A DNA stretch of 15,754 nucleotides from JAWWBN01 sp033720955 (lineage in GTDB: Bacteria; Acidobacteriota; Thermoanaerobaculia; Multivoradales; JAHEKO01), in contig JAWWBN010000069.1 in assembly GCA_033720955.1 (NCBI GenBank), forward strand, positions 1 to 15,754, written 5' to 3'. Positions 7,488 through 14,144 of this stretch are shown here, in pieces. A program made the position numbers and the translations under genes. Under the pieces are notes generated by a model. That model was not told where the DNA came from. It searched no databases and worked only from the letters and a program-made list of their open reading frames with translations. How positions within the stretch are numbered: the first letter of the stretch is position 1; every line of letters begins with the position of its first letter.

Positions 7488-7493
7488 TAGACT
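7488..7493 (+). promoter_or_regulatory. Weak -10-like box TAGACT before the 218-residue membrane protein gene
   Basis: TAGACT at 7488-7493 fits TAnnnT and lies in a locally less GC-rich patch, 39 bp upstream of the ATG at 7533. No clear -35 was found. The same 157-bp region holds the divergent promoter of the SGNH hydrolase gene. Confidence 0.3.
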
Positions 7494-7532
7494 CGGGCCT
7501 GCGCCGGCCCGTTCGCACGGCGCGGCGGAACC

Positions 7533-8189
7533 ATGGTCGTACGCATCGGTCTCGGCATCCTCCTCTTCGGCCTGCTGCTGTCCGCGGGGAGCTGCTACCT
7601 GCTGGGCAGCGCCTTCCACGAGGTGGCCCAGAAGCGGCGGGTGGCGGTGCTCGAGCTGACGCCGGGGGAGGGGGAGACCGCGGCGCGCGCCCGGGCCGAG
7701 CCCGGCACGTCCGCGCGGCTGGAGCTCCAGCTCGAGCTGGTGCTGGCGGAGCCGTTCGTCGAGCGGCAGCGCGACCGCTGGGAGAGCTTCTCGTCGGACC
7801 TGCCCGTCAACTACCGAGTGCTGGATGGCGCGGGCCGGGAAGTCCACCTGGGCGCCGGCCGGGCCCGCTGCTCGACTCGGGTGCCGCCCACGGAGGCTCC
7901 CGCTCACGACCGTTTCGACCCGCGGGTGAGGTGCTCTCTCAAGAGCGAGCGCTTCGAGGTGCCGCCGGGCGGCGAGCTCCAGGTGGTGGCCCGGGTGCCG
8001 CCGGCCGACGAGTACGGCAACCCGGTGCGCTCCGCCTCGGCCGAGCTCTACGATCAGCTCGGCGACCCGCCCGAGGCCCGCGCTGCGGGCGGCCTGCTGG
8101 CGCTGGTGGCCGGCCCGGCCGTCGCCGGGCTGGGCTTTCTGGTGGCGCTGATCGGGTGGGCGGTGCGGCGGCGGGCGCGCGCCCGCTAG
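7533..8189 (+). CDS. Unrecognised protein with N- and C-terminal membrane segments
   Basis: I do not recognise this 218-residue protein. It has an N-terminal hydrophobic segment (about 5-25), an extracytoplasmic domain (about 26-185) and a C-terminal TM helix (about 187-210) followed by a basic cytoplasmic tail (RRRARAR). The N-terminal segment includes AGSC (C21), which weakly resembles a lipobox; the protein could be a lipoprotein with a C-terminal anchor instead of having two TM helices. The middle domain is predicted beta-rich, with strands such as ARLELQLELVLAEPF and FEVPPGGELQVVARV. It has two cysteines (C113, C134) that could form a disulfide. ATG 7533 lacks a strong SD. Codon use matches its neighbours, and the intact frame and membrane topology support a real gene. 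Its stop overlaps the stop of the convergent AlkZ-like gene within CTAG. Confidence 0.7.
   Translation: MVVRIGLGILLFGLLLSAGSCYLLGSAFHEVAQKRRVAVLELTPGEGETAARARAEPGTSARLELQLELVLAEPFVERQRDRWESFSSDLPVNYRVLDGAGREVHLGAGRARCSTRVPPTEAPAHDRFDPRVRCSLKSERFEVPPGGELQVVARVPPADEYGNPVRSASAELYDQLGDPPEARAAGGLLALVAGPAVAGLGFLVALIGWAVRRRARAR
8171..8186. terminator. 16-bp perfect palindrome at convergent stop codons
   Basis: GCGGGCGCGCGCCCGC is its own reverse complement and can form a 6-bp stem with a GCGC loop in RNA from either strand. It ends on the first base of the CTAG that carries the stop codons of both converging genes. No U-tract is present. A bidirectional transcription-end or mRNA 3'-protection role is plausible but unproven. 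Confidence 0.3.
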
Positions 8190-9334
8190 GCGGCGACGTC
8201 CACCTCGGCCTGGTCCAGCTCCAGGTGGGCGGCCAGCGCCCGCGCCTCGCTTTCGACCGCCTGTCGATGGGCGGCGCGCCAGCCGGAGAGGGGGCTCACC
8301 GACAGGACGACCTTCCGGGTGGTGCTCCGGTACGCCCAGGTGGCCACGATGCGGCCGCGCGCCAGCACCGCGGGCAGGACGTTGGCCGCCTTGCGCCACA
8401 CCTCTGGGGCCTCGTCGGGGCGCTCCAGCAGCCAGCTCTTGTCCTTGTGCCGCATGAGGTGGGTGTCCCACTGCGGCAGCAGGCGGACGGGCCACCCGTC
8501 GCCGGGGGGGTCAAGGGCCAGCTCGTCCAGGTCCTCCTCGAGGGCCAGCAGGCCCCTCCTCTCGCCGCATGCCACCGGCACCACCCCCGGCTGGTCGAGC
8601 CAGAGACGGGCGTCCGCCACCTTGGCGCCGAAGTGGTGGGCGGCGTCGGCAGGGGCGGCGGGCCCGTGGACGGCGAGATAGCGGCGCGCGAGGCGGCGGG
8701 CCGCCTCCTCCGGCTCCGCTCGGGCGGGCCAGTCGAGGTCGGGGAACCACAGCTTTCGGGGCACGTAGAGCTGCTCCGCCCCGACCTTCGGGCCCAGACA
8801 GAGAGCGCCCTCCATCGCCAGGCACCAGACCAGCCTCGAGGTGGCCATGCGCAGCGGCGAGGCGCCGGCGCCGGGATGAGCGGCGACCCTGTCGAGATAG
8901 GCCTTGGGAACGATCTCGAAGAGGTCGCTCTTCAGGAGCGGCTCGCGCGCCCCCTCGAAGCGCTGGCGAGCCTCCGCCAGGAGCTCGTCGGAGGGCATGA
9001 CGCCGCGGCGGCCGCTCTGGGGCCAGAGCCGGCGCGCCGCGACCACCACCGGCCAGTCGGCGGAATCGTAGACGTGCAGGGTGTCCCTCTGCCCCCAGGT
9101 GCGCACCAGCTCCCGGTCGTCGTAGAGAGACCGGCGCAGCGCGGCGGCGGTCGGCCGGCCGCGGGTGCGCTGGGAGAGGGCGAAGAGGGCGGGGACCTCC
9201 TGCTGCGCCTGGGCGCCCAGGATCGCCCGCGCCGCCGCCCTCGGGCTCTCCGCGCCCGCGCCCGCCAGGCCGGAGCGCCGGGCGCGGAACCACCGCACCT
9301 GCTCTTCCGACAGGCGGGGCACGGCTCCGGGCAT
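8186..9334 (-). CDS. Winged-helix (HTH_42) protein, AlkZ-like putative DNA glycosylase
   Basis: Protein of 382 residues matching the winged-helix DNA-binding domain-containing family that includes AlkZ and YcaQ/AlkX (PF06224). These are DNA glycosylases that excise bulky alkylated bases and unhook interstrand crosslinks. The N-terminal part has ILGAQAQQEVPALFAL, giving Q42-A-Q44 at the place of the catalytic QxQ of AlkZ (YcaQ-type proteins have Q-x-D). A TLHVYDSADWPVVVAARR stretch (about 88-105) is typical of the family, as are the C-terminal RLLPQWDTHLMRHKDKSWL (about 273-291) and GRIVATWAYR (about 317-326) segments. ATG 9334 has a strong GGAGG SD at 9345-9341, deciding the start; the frame is otherwise open far upstream. 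It is the second gene of an operon with the 101-residue coiled-coil protein (14-bp gap). The family call is firm; glycosylase activity is inferred. Confidence 0.85.
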   Translation of the reverse strand: MPGAVPRLSEEQVRWFRARRSGLAGAGAESPRAAARAILGAQAQQEVPALFALSQRTRGRPTAAALRRSLYDDRELVRTWGQRDTLHVYDSADWPVVVAARRLWPQSGRRGVMPSDELLAEARQRFEGAREPLLKSDLFEIVPKAYLDRVAAHPGAGASPLRMATSRLVWCLAMEGALCLGPKVGAEQLYVPRKLWFPDLDWPARAEPEEAARRLARRYLAVHGPAAPADAAHHFGAKVADARLWLDQPGVVPVACGERRGLLALEEDLDELALDPPGDGWPVRLLPQWDTHLMRHKDKSWLLERPDEAPEVWRKAANVLPAVLARGRIVATWAYRSTTRKVVLSVSPLSGWRAAHRQAVESEARALAAHLELDQAEVDVAA

Positions 9335-9340
9335 CGCTCC

Positions 9341-9345
9341 CCTCC
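9341..9345 (-). promoter_or_regulatory. Shine-Dalgarno GGAGG setting the AlkZ-like start
   Basis: On the minus strand GGAGG (9345-9341) lies 6 nt before the ATG at 9334. It selects this Met over upstream in-frame codons, which only read antisense through neighbouring genes. It also sits in the short gap after the stop of the upstream gene, supporting a shared transcript. Confidence 0.7.
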
Positions 9346-9348
9346 GGC

Positions 9349-9654
9349 CTAGCCGTCCGAGCGCAGCTTGCGGATCTCGGCTTCGCGCCGCTCCTCGATC
9401 CGCCGGCAGTCGATCCGGTACTCCTCTTCCGCCTGGGCCAGGGCGGCCGGGTCGTCGAGCTCGCGCCGCTTCCGGGCGAACTGGATCTCGAGCTCGGCGA
9501 GCCGCGCCTCCGCCTTGCGGCGGGCCTCGGCGATCCGCGCCCGCGTGTCGTCGCTCAGCGCCGCCCGGTCGGGCGCGGCGATGCCCTCGCTCGCCAGACG
9601 CTCCAGGGCGAGCTCGTAGGCGCTCTTGAGGCCCTCGTTCCGATCCTCCGGCAT
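9349..9654 (-). CDS. Small charged coiled-coil protein, conserved hypothetical type
   Basis: Protein of 101 residues, almost entirely predicted helix and very rich in Glu, Arg, Lys and Ala. The N-terminus NEGLKSAYELALERLASEGI is followed by a loop (about 26-35, PDRAALSD) and a long heptad-like helix (about 36-97, including ARRKAEARLAELEIQFARKR). There is no signal peptide or TM segment, so it is cytosolic. I have the impression that small SAYELAxERL proteins recur in several bacterial phyla, but I cannot assign a function. It is the first gene of a two-gene operon, 14 bp ahead of the AlkZ-like gene. The start ATG at 9654 has no SD but lies 7 nt after an extended -10 box. Confidence 0.75.
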   Translation of the reverse strand: MPEDRNEGLKSAYELALERLASEGIAAPDRAALSDDTRARIAEARRKAEARLAELEIQFARKRRELDDPAALAQAEEEYRIDCRRIEERREAEIRKLRSDG

Positions 9655-9661
9655 GCCCCGG

Positions 9662-9670
9662 AGAGTACCA
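9662..9670 (-). promoter_or_regulatory. Extended -10 promoter TGG-TACTCT of the coiled-coil/AlkZ-like operon
   Basis: On the minus strand TGG (9670-9668) directly precedes TACTCT (9667-9662), an extended -10 of the TGnTAnnnT kind. Seven bases separate it from the ATG at 9654, so the transcript would be leaderless. No good -35 is seen, which fits an extended -10 promoter. Confidence 0.45.
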
Positions 9671-9706
9671 CCCGAGGGCGCCTCCGAGTCCTGGGCGCGC
9701 GAGGCG

Positions 9707-9712
9707 TACGAT
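9707..9712 (+). promoter_or_regulatory. -10-like box TACGAT before the metalloenzyme gene
   Basis: TACGAT fits TAnnAT and lies 37 nt before ATG 9750, in the 95-bp divergent region. The gene has its own purine-rich SD (GGAAGAG, 9741-9747), so a conventional leader of about 30 nt is expected. The -35 is not recognisable. Confidence 0.3.
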
Positions 9713-9749
9713 AGCCCTCCGGGCGACGGGCCCGTCGGCCGGAAGAGTC

Positions 9750-10652
9750 ATGAGTCGGCTGCTGCTGATCTTCGTAGACGGCGTCGGACTGGCGCCGGCG
9801 TCGGACCACAACCCGCTGGCCACGGTGGCGACCCCGGCCCTCCATCGGCTGCTGGGGGGCGCCCTGACCCGCGAGCGGGTGGGGTGGGCCGACGGGGTGG
9901 CTCTCGCGGCGCTCGACGCCAGGCTGGGGGTACCGGGGCGGCCGCAGAGCGTGACGGGGCAGGCCTCGCTGCTGACCGGCGTCAACGCCGCCGCCATCGC
10001 CGGCCGGCACGTCACCGGCTTTGTCGGCGCCGCGGTGCGCCGGCTCCTCACGGCGGGCAACCTCTTCTCGCGCGCCCGGCGGAGGGGGCTGCCGACCTGC
10101 TTCGCCAACGCCTACGCGCCGCTGCCGCCCGGCCGCCGCCGGCCTCCGTCGGTGACCACGGTGGCGACCGCCGCCGCCGGCCTGGAACGGCTCTCGGTGG
10201 ACGACCTGGCGGCGGGCCGCGCGGTGACCTGGGACGTCTCCCGCCGGCGCTTCGCCCGCGCGACCGGGCTCGACCTCTCCCCGGTCGAGCCCGTCGAGGC
10301 GGGGCGGCACCTCGGACGCCTCGCCCTGGATCACCGGCTCACCGTCTTCGAGACCTTTCTGACCGACCTGGCCGGCCACGGGCGGGGGGTCTCGGCGGAG
10401 GAGGCGGTCGCCGCCGTCGACGGCCTCCTGGGCGGGGTGCTCGAGGCGCGTGCCGCGGCGCCGGCGGGGCGGCGGCTGACGGTCCTCCTGACCAGCGACC
10501 ACGGCAACCTGGAGGACGCCAGGAGCCGGCTGCACACCCTGAACCCGGTGCCGCTGCTGGCGGTGGGCCCCCGCGCCCGCGACTTCTCCCGGCTCTCGTC
10601 GATCCTCGCCGTCACGCCGCGCATCCTGGAGGCCTCGAACGCGCCATCTTGA
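9750..10652 (+). CDS. Alkaline-phosphatase-superfamily metalloenzyme (iPGM/phosphopentomutase-like fold)
   Basis: Protein of 300 residues from the metalloenzyme superfamily (PF01676-like), which includes cofactor-independent phosphoglycerate mutase, phosphopentomutase and alkaline phosphatase. Visible metal-site motifs are FVDGVG (D10), QSVTGQASLLTG (likely nucleophile T69 or S67), FLTDLAGHG (D206, H210), TSDHGNLED (D250, H251) and LHTLNPVPLLAVG (H262). All the usual ligands of a two-metal site therefore seem present. It is much shorter than iPGM (about 500) or phosphopentomutase (about 400), with only about 135 residues between nucleophile and D206, so the cap domain is reduced. There is no signal peptide, so it is cytosolic. 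It could be a phosphatase, phosphodiesterase or phosphomutase; the substrate is unknown. SD is GGAAGAG at 9741-9747. The following gene is 177 bp away and has its own promoter. Confidence 0.85.
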   Translation: MSRLLLIFVDGVGLAPASDHNPLATVATPALHRLLGGALTRERVGWADGVALAALDARLGVPGRPQSVTGQASLLTGVNAAAIAGRHVTGFVGAAVRRLLTAGNLFSRARRRGLPTCFANAYAPLPPGRRRPPSVTTVATAAAGLERLSVDDLAAGRAVTWDVSRRRFARATGLDLSPVEPVEAGRHLGRLALDHRLTVFETFLTDLAGHGRGVSAEEAVAAVDGLLGGVLEARAAAPAGRRLTVLLTSDHGNLEDARSRLHTLNPVPLLAVGPRARDFSRLSSILAVTPRILEASNAPS

Positions 10653-10739
10653 CGCGCCGGCCGGGGGCGCGACGCGCCACTCCCCGGTCGCCGGCCCGCC
10701 GGCGCGAGCCCAGAGGGCCTCGAAGGTCGGCATCCCTTT

Positions 10740-10748
10740 TGCTAAAAC
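10740..10748 (+). promoter_or_regulatory. Extended -10 promoter of the Gld-type ABC/DUF4340 operon
   Basis: TGC-TAAAAC lies in the most A/T-rich patch of the region (CCCTTTTGCTAAAACGG). It reads as an extended -10 (TGn followed by a TAnAAT-like hexamer). Transcription would start near 10755, leaving a leader of about 75 nt before ATG 10830. No clear -35 was found, and no riboswitch-like structure was recognised in the leader. Confidence 0.45.
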
Positions 10749-10813
10749 GGCCCTCCGATCGAGAGTCGTTCGGCGTAGGCCCCAACGGGCCGACGGGTGG
10801 CGGCCACGCCGGG

Positions 10814-10819
10814 AAGGAG
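10814..10819 (+). promoter_or_regulatory. Shine-Dalgarno AAGGAG setting the ABC ATPase start
   Basis: AAGGAG at 10814-10819 is 10 nt upstream of ATG 10830. A GTG further upstream in frame (10797) would add 11 residues without family similarity and would place this SD inside the coding region, so ATG 10830 is preferred. Confidence 0.7.
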
Positions 10820-10829
10820 CTTGTACGAG

Positions 10830-11801
10830 ATGATCGAGGCGGAACGACTGACCCGCAGCTTCGGCGACCTGGTCGCCGTGGACGGGGTCTCTTTCTCGGT
10901 CGGCGAGGGGGAGATCGTCGGCATGCTGGGGCCCAACGGCGCCGGCAAGACGACGACGATCCGGATGGTGACCGGCTTCCTGCCGCCCAGCGGCGGGCGG
11001 GTGCGGATCGGCGGCAGCGACCTCTTCTCCGACCCGGTCAAGGTGCGGCGGCACGTCGGCTATCTGCCGGAGAACGTCGCCCTCTACCCGGAGATGCGGG
11101 TCTCCGAGTACCTGGCCTATCGCGCGCGGCTGGAGGGGATCCCGTCGGGAGACGCCAAGCGCCGGATCGGCCGCGCGGTGGAGCGCTGCCTGCTGACCGA
11201 GGTCGCCACCCAGATCATCGGCACCCTGTCGAAGGGGTACCGGCAGCGGGTGGGTCTGGCGGCGGCGATCCTCCACCGCCCCAAGGCGCTCGTGCTGGAC
11301 GAGCCGACCGTGGGGCTGGACCCCGCCCAGATCATCAAGATCCGCGAGCTGATCCGGGAGCTCTCCAGCGAGAGCACCCTGCTGCTGTCCACCCACATCC
11401 TGCCCGAGGTGGAGCTGCTCTGCGGCCGGGTGATGATCATCGACCGCGGCCGCATCGTGGCCGAGGGCACCCCCGAGAGCCTGCGCGAGGGCTGGCTGGG
11501 CAGCGCCGGGATCGAGCTGGTGGTGAAGGACGCGCCCGAGGAGGCGGCGCCGCTGCTGTCGTCGGTGCCGGGGGTGGCGGCGGTGCGCCCCGACTCCGTG
11601 GAGGCGGGGCGCTACCACGTGGAGGCCGCGCCGGGCGCCGATCCGCGGGAGGAGATCTTCCTCGCCGTGCGCGACCGCGGCTGGGTGCTGCTGGAGATGG
11701 TGCAGGCGCGCGCCTCCCTCGAGGACGTCTTCGTGCGGCTGACCACCCGCGAGCCGGGGGCGCCCCCCGAGGCCGCGCCGCGCGAGGAGGTGGCGTCGTG
11801 A
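10830..11801 (+). CDS. ABC transporter ATP-binding protein, Gld-type (GldA-like)
   Basis: ATPase subunit of 323 residues. It contains Walker A GPNGAGKTT (34-42), a Q-loop region around VTGFLPPSGG, signature LSKGYRQR (133-140), Walker B VLDEP (D157, catalytic E158), a D-loop GLD and the H-loop STH (H189). The C-terminal extension (about 225-323) is the regulatory domain usual in ATPases that pair with ABC-2 permeases. The LSKGYRQRVGLA variant and the gene order ATPase-permease-GldG-DUF4340 match the gliding-type (gldA-gldF-gldG) ABC family found well beyond Bacteroidota. It powers the membrane complex encoded by the next genes. Its TGA overlaps the GTG of the permease by 4 bp (GTGA), indicating translational coupling. 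Confidence 0.95.
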   Translation: MIEAERLTRSFGDLVAVDGVSFSVGEGEIVGMLGPNGAGKTTTIRMVTGFLPPSGGRVRIGGSDLFSDPVKVRRHVGYLPENVALYPEMRVSEYLAYRARLEGIPSGDAKRRIGRAVERCLLTEVATQIIGTLSKGYRQRVGLAAAILHRPKALVLDEPTVGLDPAQIIKIRELIRELSSESTLLLSTHILPEVELLCGRVMIIDRGRIVAEGTPESLREGWLGSAGIELVVKDAPEEAAPLLSSVPGVAAVRPDSVEAGRYHVEAAPGADPREEIFLAVRDRGWVLLEMVQARASLEDVFVRLTTREPGAPPEAAPREEVAS

Positions 11802-12538
11802 ACGGGATCCTGGCCAACCTGCTGCGCGAGCTGCGCGCCTACTTCTTCTCGCCGCTGGCCTATGTCGTGATGACCCTGATGCTGCTGGTCAACGGCTACG
11901 TCTTCGTGCTCATCGTGAGCTTCCTCAACGACCCGAGGGTCCAGGTGGGAGCGCCGCTCGAGCTCTTCTTCGGCCAGACGATCTTCTTCTGGGCCGTGGT
12001 GCTGCTCTTCGCCCCGGCCCTCACCATGCGGCTGGTCAGCGAGGAGAGGCGCAGCGGCACCATCGAGGTGCTGATGACCGCGCCGGTCAGCGAGGCGCAG
12101 GTGGTGGTGGGCAAGTACCTCGCCGCCTTCTGCTTCTATCTCTTCCTGTGGTCGCCCACCTTCCTCTACGCCGGCATCCTCGACTACTACGGCGACGTGG
12201 CCTGGGGCCCCGTTCTCTCCGGCTTCCTCGGGGTGATGGGGGTGGGCGCCCTCTTCCTGGCCGTAGGCACCTTCGCGTCGGTGCTGACCCGCAACCAGCT
12301 CGTGGCCGCCATCCTGGCCTTCGTCCTGCTGACCCTGCTCTTCTCGGTGGGCCTGCTGGAGAGCCTGGCCAGCGGCGAGGCGGCGCGGGAGACCCTGGAC
12401 TACCTGAACCTCTGGCGCCACATGGACGACTTCGGGAAGGGGATCGTGGACACCCGGCATCTCGTCTACTACCTGTCGGGGGCGGTCTTCTTCCTCTTCC
12501 TGGCCACCCGGGCCCTGGCCGTCAACAAGTGGAGGTAG
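11798..12538 (+). CDS. ABC-2 type permease, Gld-type (GldF-like)
   Basis: Membrane subunit of 246 residues with six predicted TM helices (about 18-42, 57-78, 103-126, 136-160, 166-186, 222-240). Between TM2 and TM3 is the cytoplasmic motif SEERRSGTIEVLMTAPVS, diagnostic of ABC-2 permeases, which contact the ATPase. Short soluble segments after TM1 and between TM5 and TM6 are predicted outside. The start is GTG 11798, overlapping the ATPase stop and preceded by a GAGGAGG Shine-Dalgarno at 11784-11790; the reading frame is open far upstream only as a shadow of other genes. With one permease gene, a homodimer or pairing with the membrane anchors of the next two proteins is expected. The transported or manipulated substrate is unknown. 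Confidence 0.93.
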   Translation: MNGILANLLRELRAYFFSPLAYVVMTLMLLVNGYVFVLIVSFLNDPRVQVGAPLELFFGQTIFFWAVVLLFAPALTMRLVSEERRSGTIEVLMTAPVSEAQVVVGKYLAAFCFYLFLWSPTFLYAGILDYYGDVAWGPVLSGFLGVMGVGALFLAVGTFASVLTRNQLVAAILAFVLLTLLFSVGLLESLASGEAARETLDYLNLWRHMDDFGKGIVDTRHLVYYLSGAVFFLFLATRALAVNKWR

Positions 12539-12542
12539 GCAG

Positions 12543-14141
12543 ATGAGCGCACGAGACGCCTCCGCGCGGCGGAGCTGGATCCAGTCGTCCACCCTGGGGG
12601 CCGCGGCCGTTCTGGGTCTGGCCCTGCTGGTGATCGTCAACTACTTCGGCTGGAAGTACTTCGCCCGCTTCGACTGGACCCCGTCGCGGATCTACACCCT
12701 GTCCGAGAAGAGCGAGCAGGTGCTCGACAGCCTCGACCAGGAGATCGAGGTCGTGGTCTTCATGACCCCGGCCGACGAGCTCTACGAGCCGGTGCGGGAG
12801 CTTCTGACCCGGTACGAGGCGGCTTCGTCGAGGATCTCCGTCCGCACCGTGGACCCGGACCGCAATCCGGCCGCGGCCCCGAGCCTGGTGGACGAGTACC
12901 AGGTCTCCTCGCTCAACGTGGTGGTCTTCGACGCCGGCGGCGACCGCCGGTTGGTCGAGACGGCCGATCTGGCGGACTACGACTACTCGGGCATGCAGTT
13001 CGGCCAGGCGCCGAGGATGACCGGGTTCAAGGGCGAGCAGGCCTTCACCGGCGCCATTTTGGAGCTGGCGGAGAGCCGCAAGCCCGCGGTGCGCTTCACC
13101 ACCGGGCACGGCGAGACCCCCATCGACGACTTCTCCGAGCGGGGCATGAGCCAGGCCAGGGAGCTTTTGGGCCAGGACAACTTCGAGCTGTCGAGCTGGG
13201 CCTCGCTGGGCCAGGACCGGGTCCCCGAGGGCACCGACCTGGTGGTCATCGCCGGCCCGCGGGTGCCGTTCGTCGCCCCCGAGGCGGAGATCCTGCGCGA
13301 CTACCTGGCGGCGGGCGGGAGGCTGCTGCTGCTGATCGATCCGCCGCTCACCCGGAGCGGCGAGATCCCGCCCTCGGGGCTCGAGGGGCTGCTGGAGGAG
13401 TACGGCGTCGACCTGGGGGCCAACCTGGTGATCGACCCGGCCAATCCGCTGCCCTTCTACGGCGCCGAGACGATCTTCGTGGACGCCTTCGGCGACCACC
13501 CCATCACCCGCTCGCTGGACCAGGCGCAGATCCCCGTCATCCTGCCGGTGGCGCGCTCGGTGGGGCTGTCGGGCTCCGAGGGGGTCGAGGCGGTGGTGCT
13601 GCTGGAGACCACCGACGAGGGGTGGGGAGAGACCAGCCTGGCCGACCTGGGCGCCGTGGACCTGGACGACGCCGACCTGCCGGGGCCGGTGCCGCTGGGC
13701 GTCGCGGTGACCGGGGCCTCGCGGCCGGAGGCGGCGGGCGAGGCGGGCGAGGCGGCCGAGGAGACCCTCGCCGGCGACGACGGCGGCGAGACCGAGACCT
13801 CCGAGGGCGGTCCGGAGGGCGAGGAGCCGCCGGCGGGCGAGGAGCCGCCGGCGGGCGAGGAGCCGCCGGCAGGCGAGTTCCGCCTGGTGGTCTTCGGCGA
13901 CTCCGACTTCGCCACCAACGGCCAGCTCATGAACGTCGGCAACGCGCCCCTCCTGGCCAACGCCCTCAACTGGCTGGTGGAGCGCGAGACCCTGGTGGGC
14001 ATCCCGCCCAAGGAGCCGGAGCAGACCCAGCTCACCCTGTCGGGGAGCGAGCTGCGCAACCTGGTGCTCTTCGTGCTGGTGCTGCTCCCCGGTCTCGCCA
14101 TCGCCTCGGGCGTGGCGATCTACCTCCGGCGGCGCAGGTAG
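12543..14141 (+). CDS. GldG-like membrane-anchored ABC accessory protein
   Basis: Protein of 532 residues of the Gldg/ABC_transp_aux type. The N-terminal TM helix (about 19-38) follows a basic cytoplasmic stub. A large extracytoplasmic region (about 40-505) comes next, then a C-terminal TM helix (about 507-528) and an RRRR end. Family marks include SRIYTLSEKSEQVLDSLDQE (about 48-67), GEQAFTGAILEL (about 162-173) and TTGHGE (186-191). An acidic Pro/Gly/Ala linker (about 395-444) ends in three EEPPAG units (427-444) directly before the conserved FRLVVFGDSDFATN strand. The start is ATG 12543 with a GGAGG SD (12531-12535) lying just before and at the permease stop. GldG proteins are thought to work with the ABC core at the envelope; the ligand is unknown. 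The DUF4340 gene follows after 3 bp. Confidence 0.9.
   Translation: MSARDASARRSWIQSSTLGAAAVLGLALLVIVNYFGWKYFARFDWTPSRIYTLSEKSEQVLDSLDQEIEVVVFMTPADELYEPVRELLTRYEAASSRISVRTVDPDRNPAAAPSLVDEYQVSSLNVVVFDAGGDRRLVETADLADYDYSGMQFGQAPRMTGFKGEQAFTGAILELAESRKPAVRFTTGHGETPIDDFSERGMSQARELLGQDNFELSSWASLGQDRVPEGTDLVVIAGPRVPFVAPEAEILRDYLAAGGRLLLLIDPPLTRSGEIPPSGLEGLLEEYGVDLGANLVIDPANPLPFYGAETIFVDAFGDHPITRSLDQAQIPVILPVARSVGLSGSEGVEAVVLLETTDEGWGETSLADLGAVDLDDADLPGPVPLGVAVTGASRPEAAGEAGEAAEETLAGDDGGETETSEGGPEGEEPPAGEEPPAGEEPPAGEFRLVVFGDSDFATNGQLMNVGNAPLLANALNWLVERETLVGIPPKEPEQTQLTLSGSELRNLVLFVLVLLPGLAIASGVAIYLRRRR
13821..13874 (+). repeat. Three tandem 18-bp repeats encoding EEPPAG
   Basis: Units at 13821-13838, 13839-13856 and 13857-13874. 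The first two are identical; the third differs by one silent G-to-A change (GCG to GCA). They are preceded by a less regular GCGGGCGAG-type stretch (about 13734-13760). The repeat keeps the frame and lies in a surface linker, so copy number could vary without harming the fold. Confidence 0.9.
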
Positions 14142-14144
14142 GCG

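Noticed and set aside
5742..8495. 917-residue minus-strand ORF spanning several genes
   Set aside because: Its composition is Arg/Ala/Gly/Pro-rich nonsense with no motifs, and it overlaps the SGNH hydrolase in another frame and crosses the divergent promoter region and the whole 218-residue gene. It is a shadow produced by GC bias.
10653..10829. Possible riboswitch or small RNA in the leader of the ABC operon
   Set aside because: The 75-nt predicted leader shows no recognisable aptamer core and no terminator-antiterminator pair. Only the promoter-like patch and the SD are supported.
9626..11797. Upstream part of the long frame that ends in the ABC-2 permease
   Set aside because: Only the part from GTG 11798 has permease features. 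The upstream stretch is a shadow frame of the metalloenzyme and ATPase genes.
13821..13874. Short regular repeats, considered as a CRISPR-like array
   Set aside because: Units are contiguous without spacers, in frame, and encode a linker peptide inside a conserved protein.
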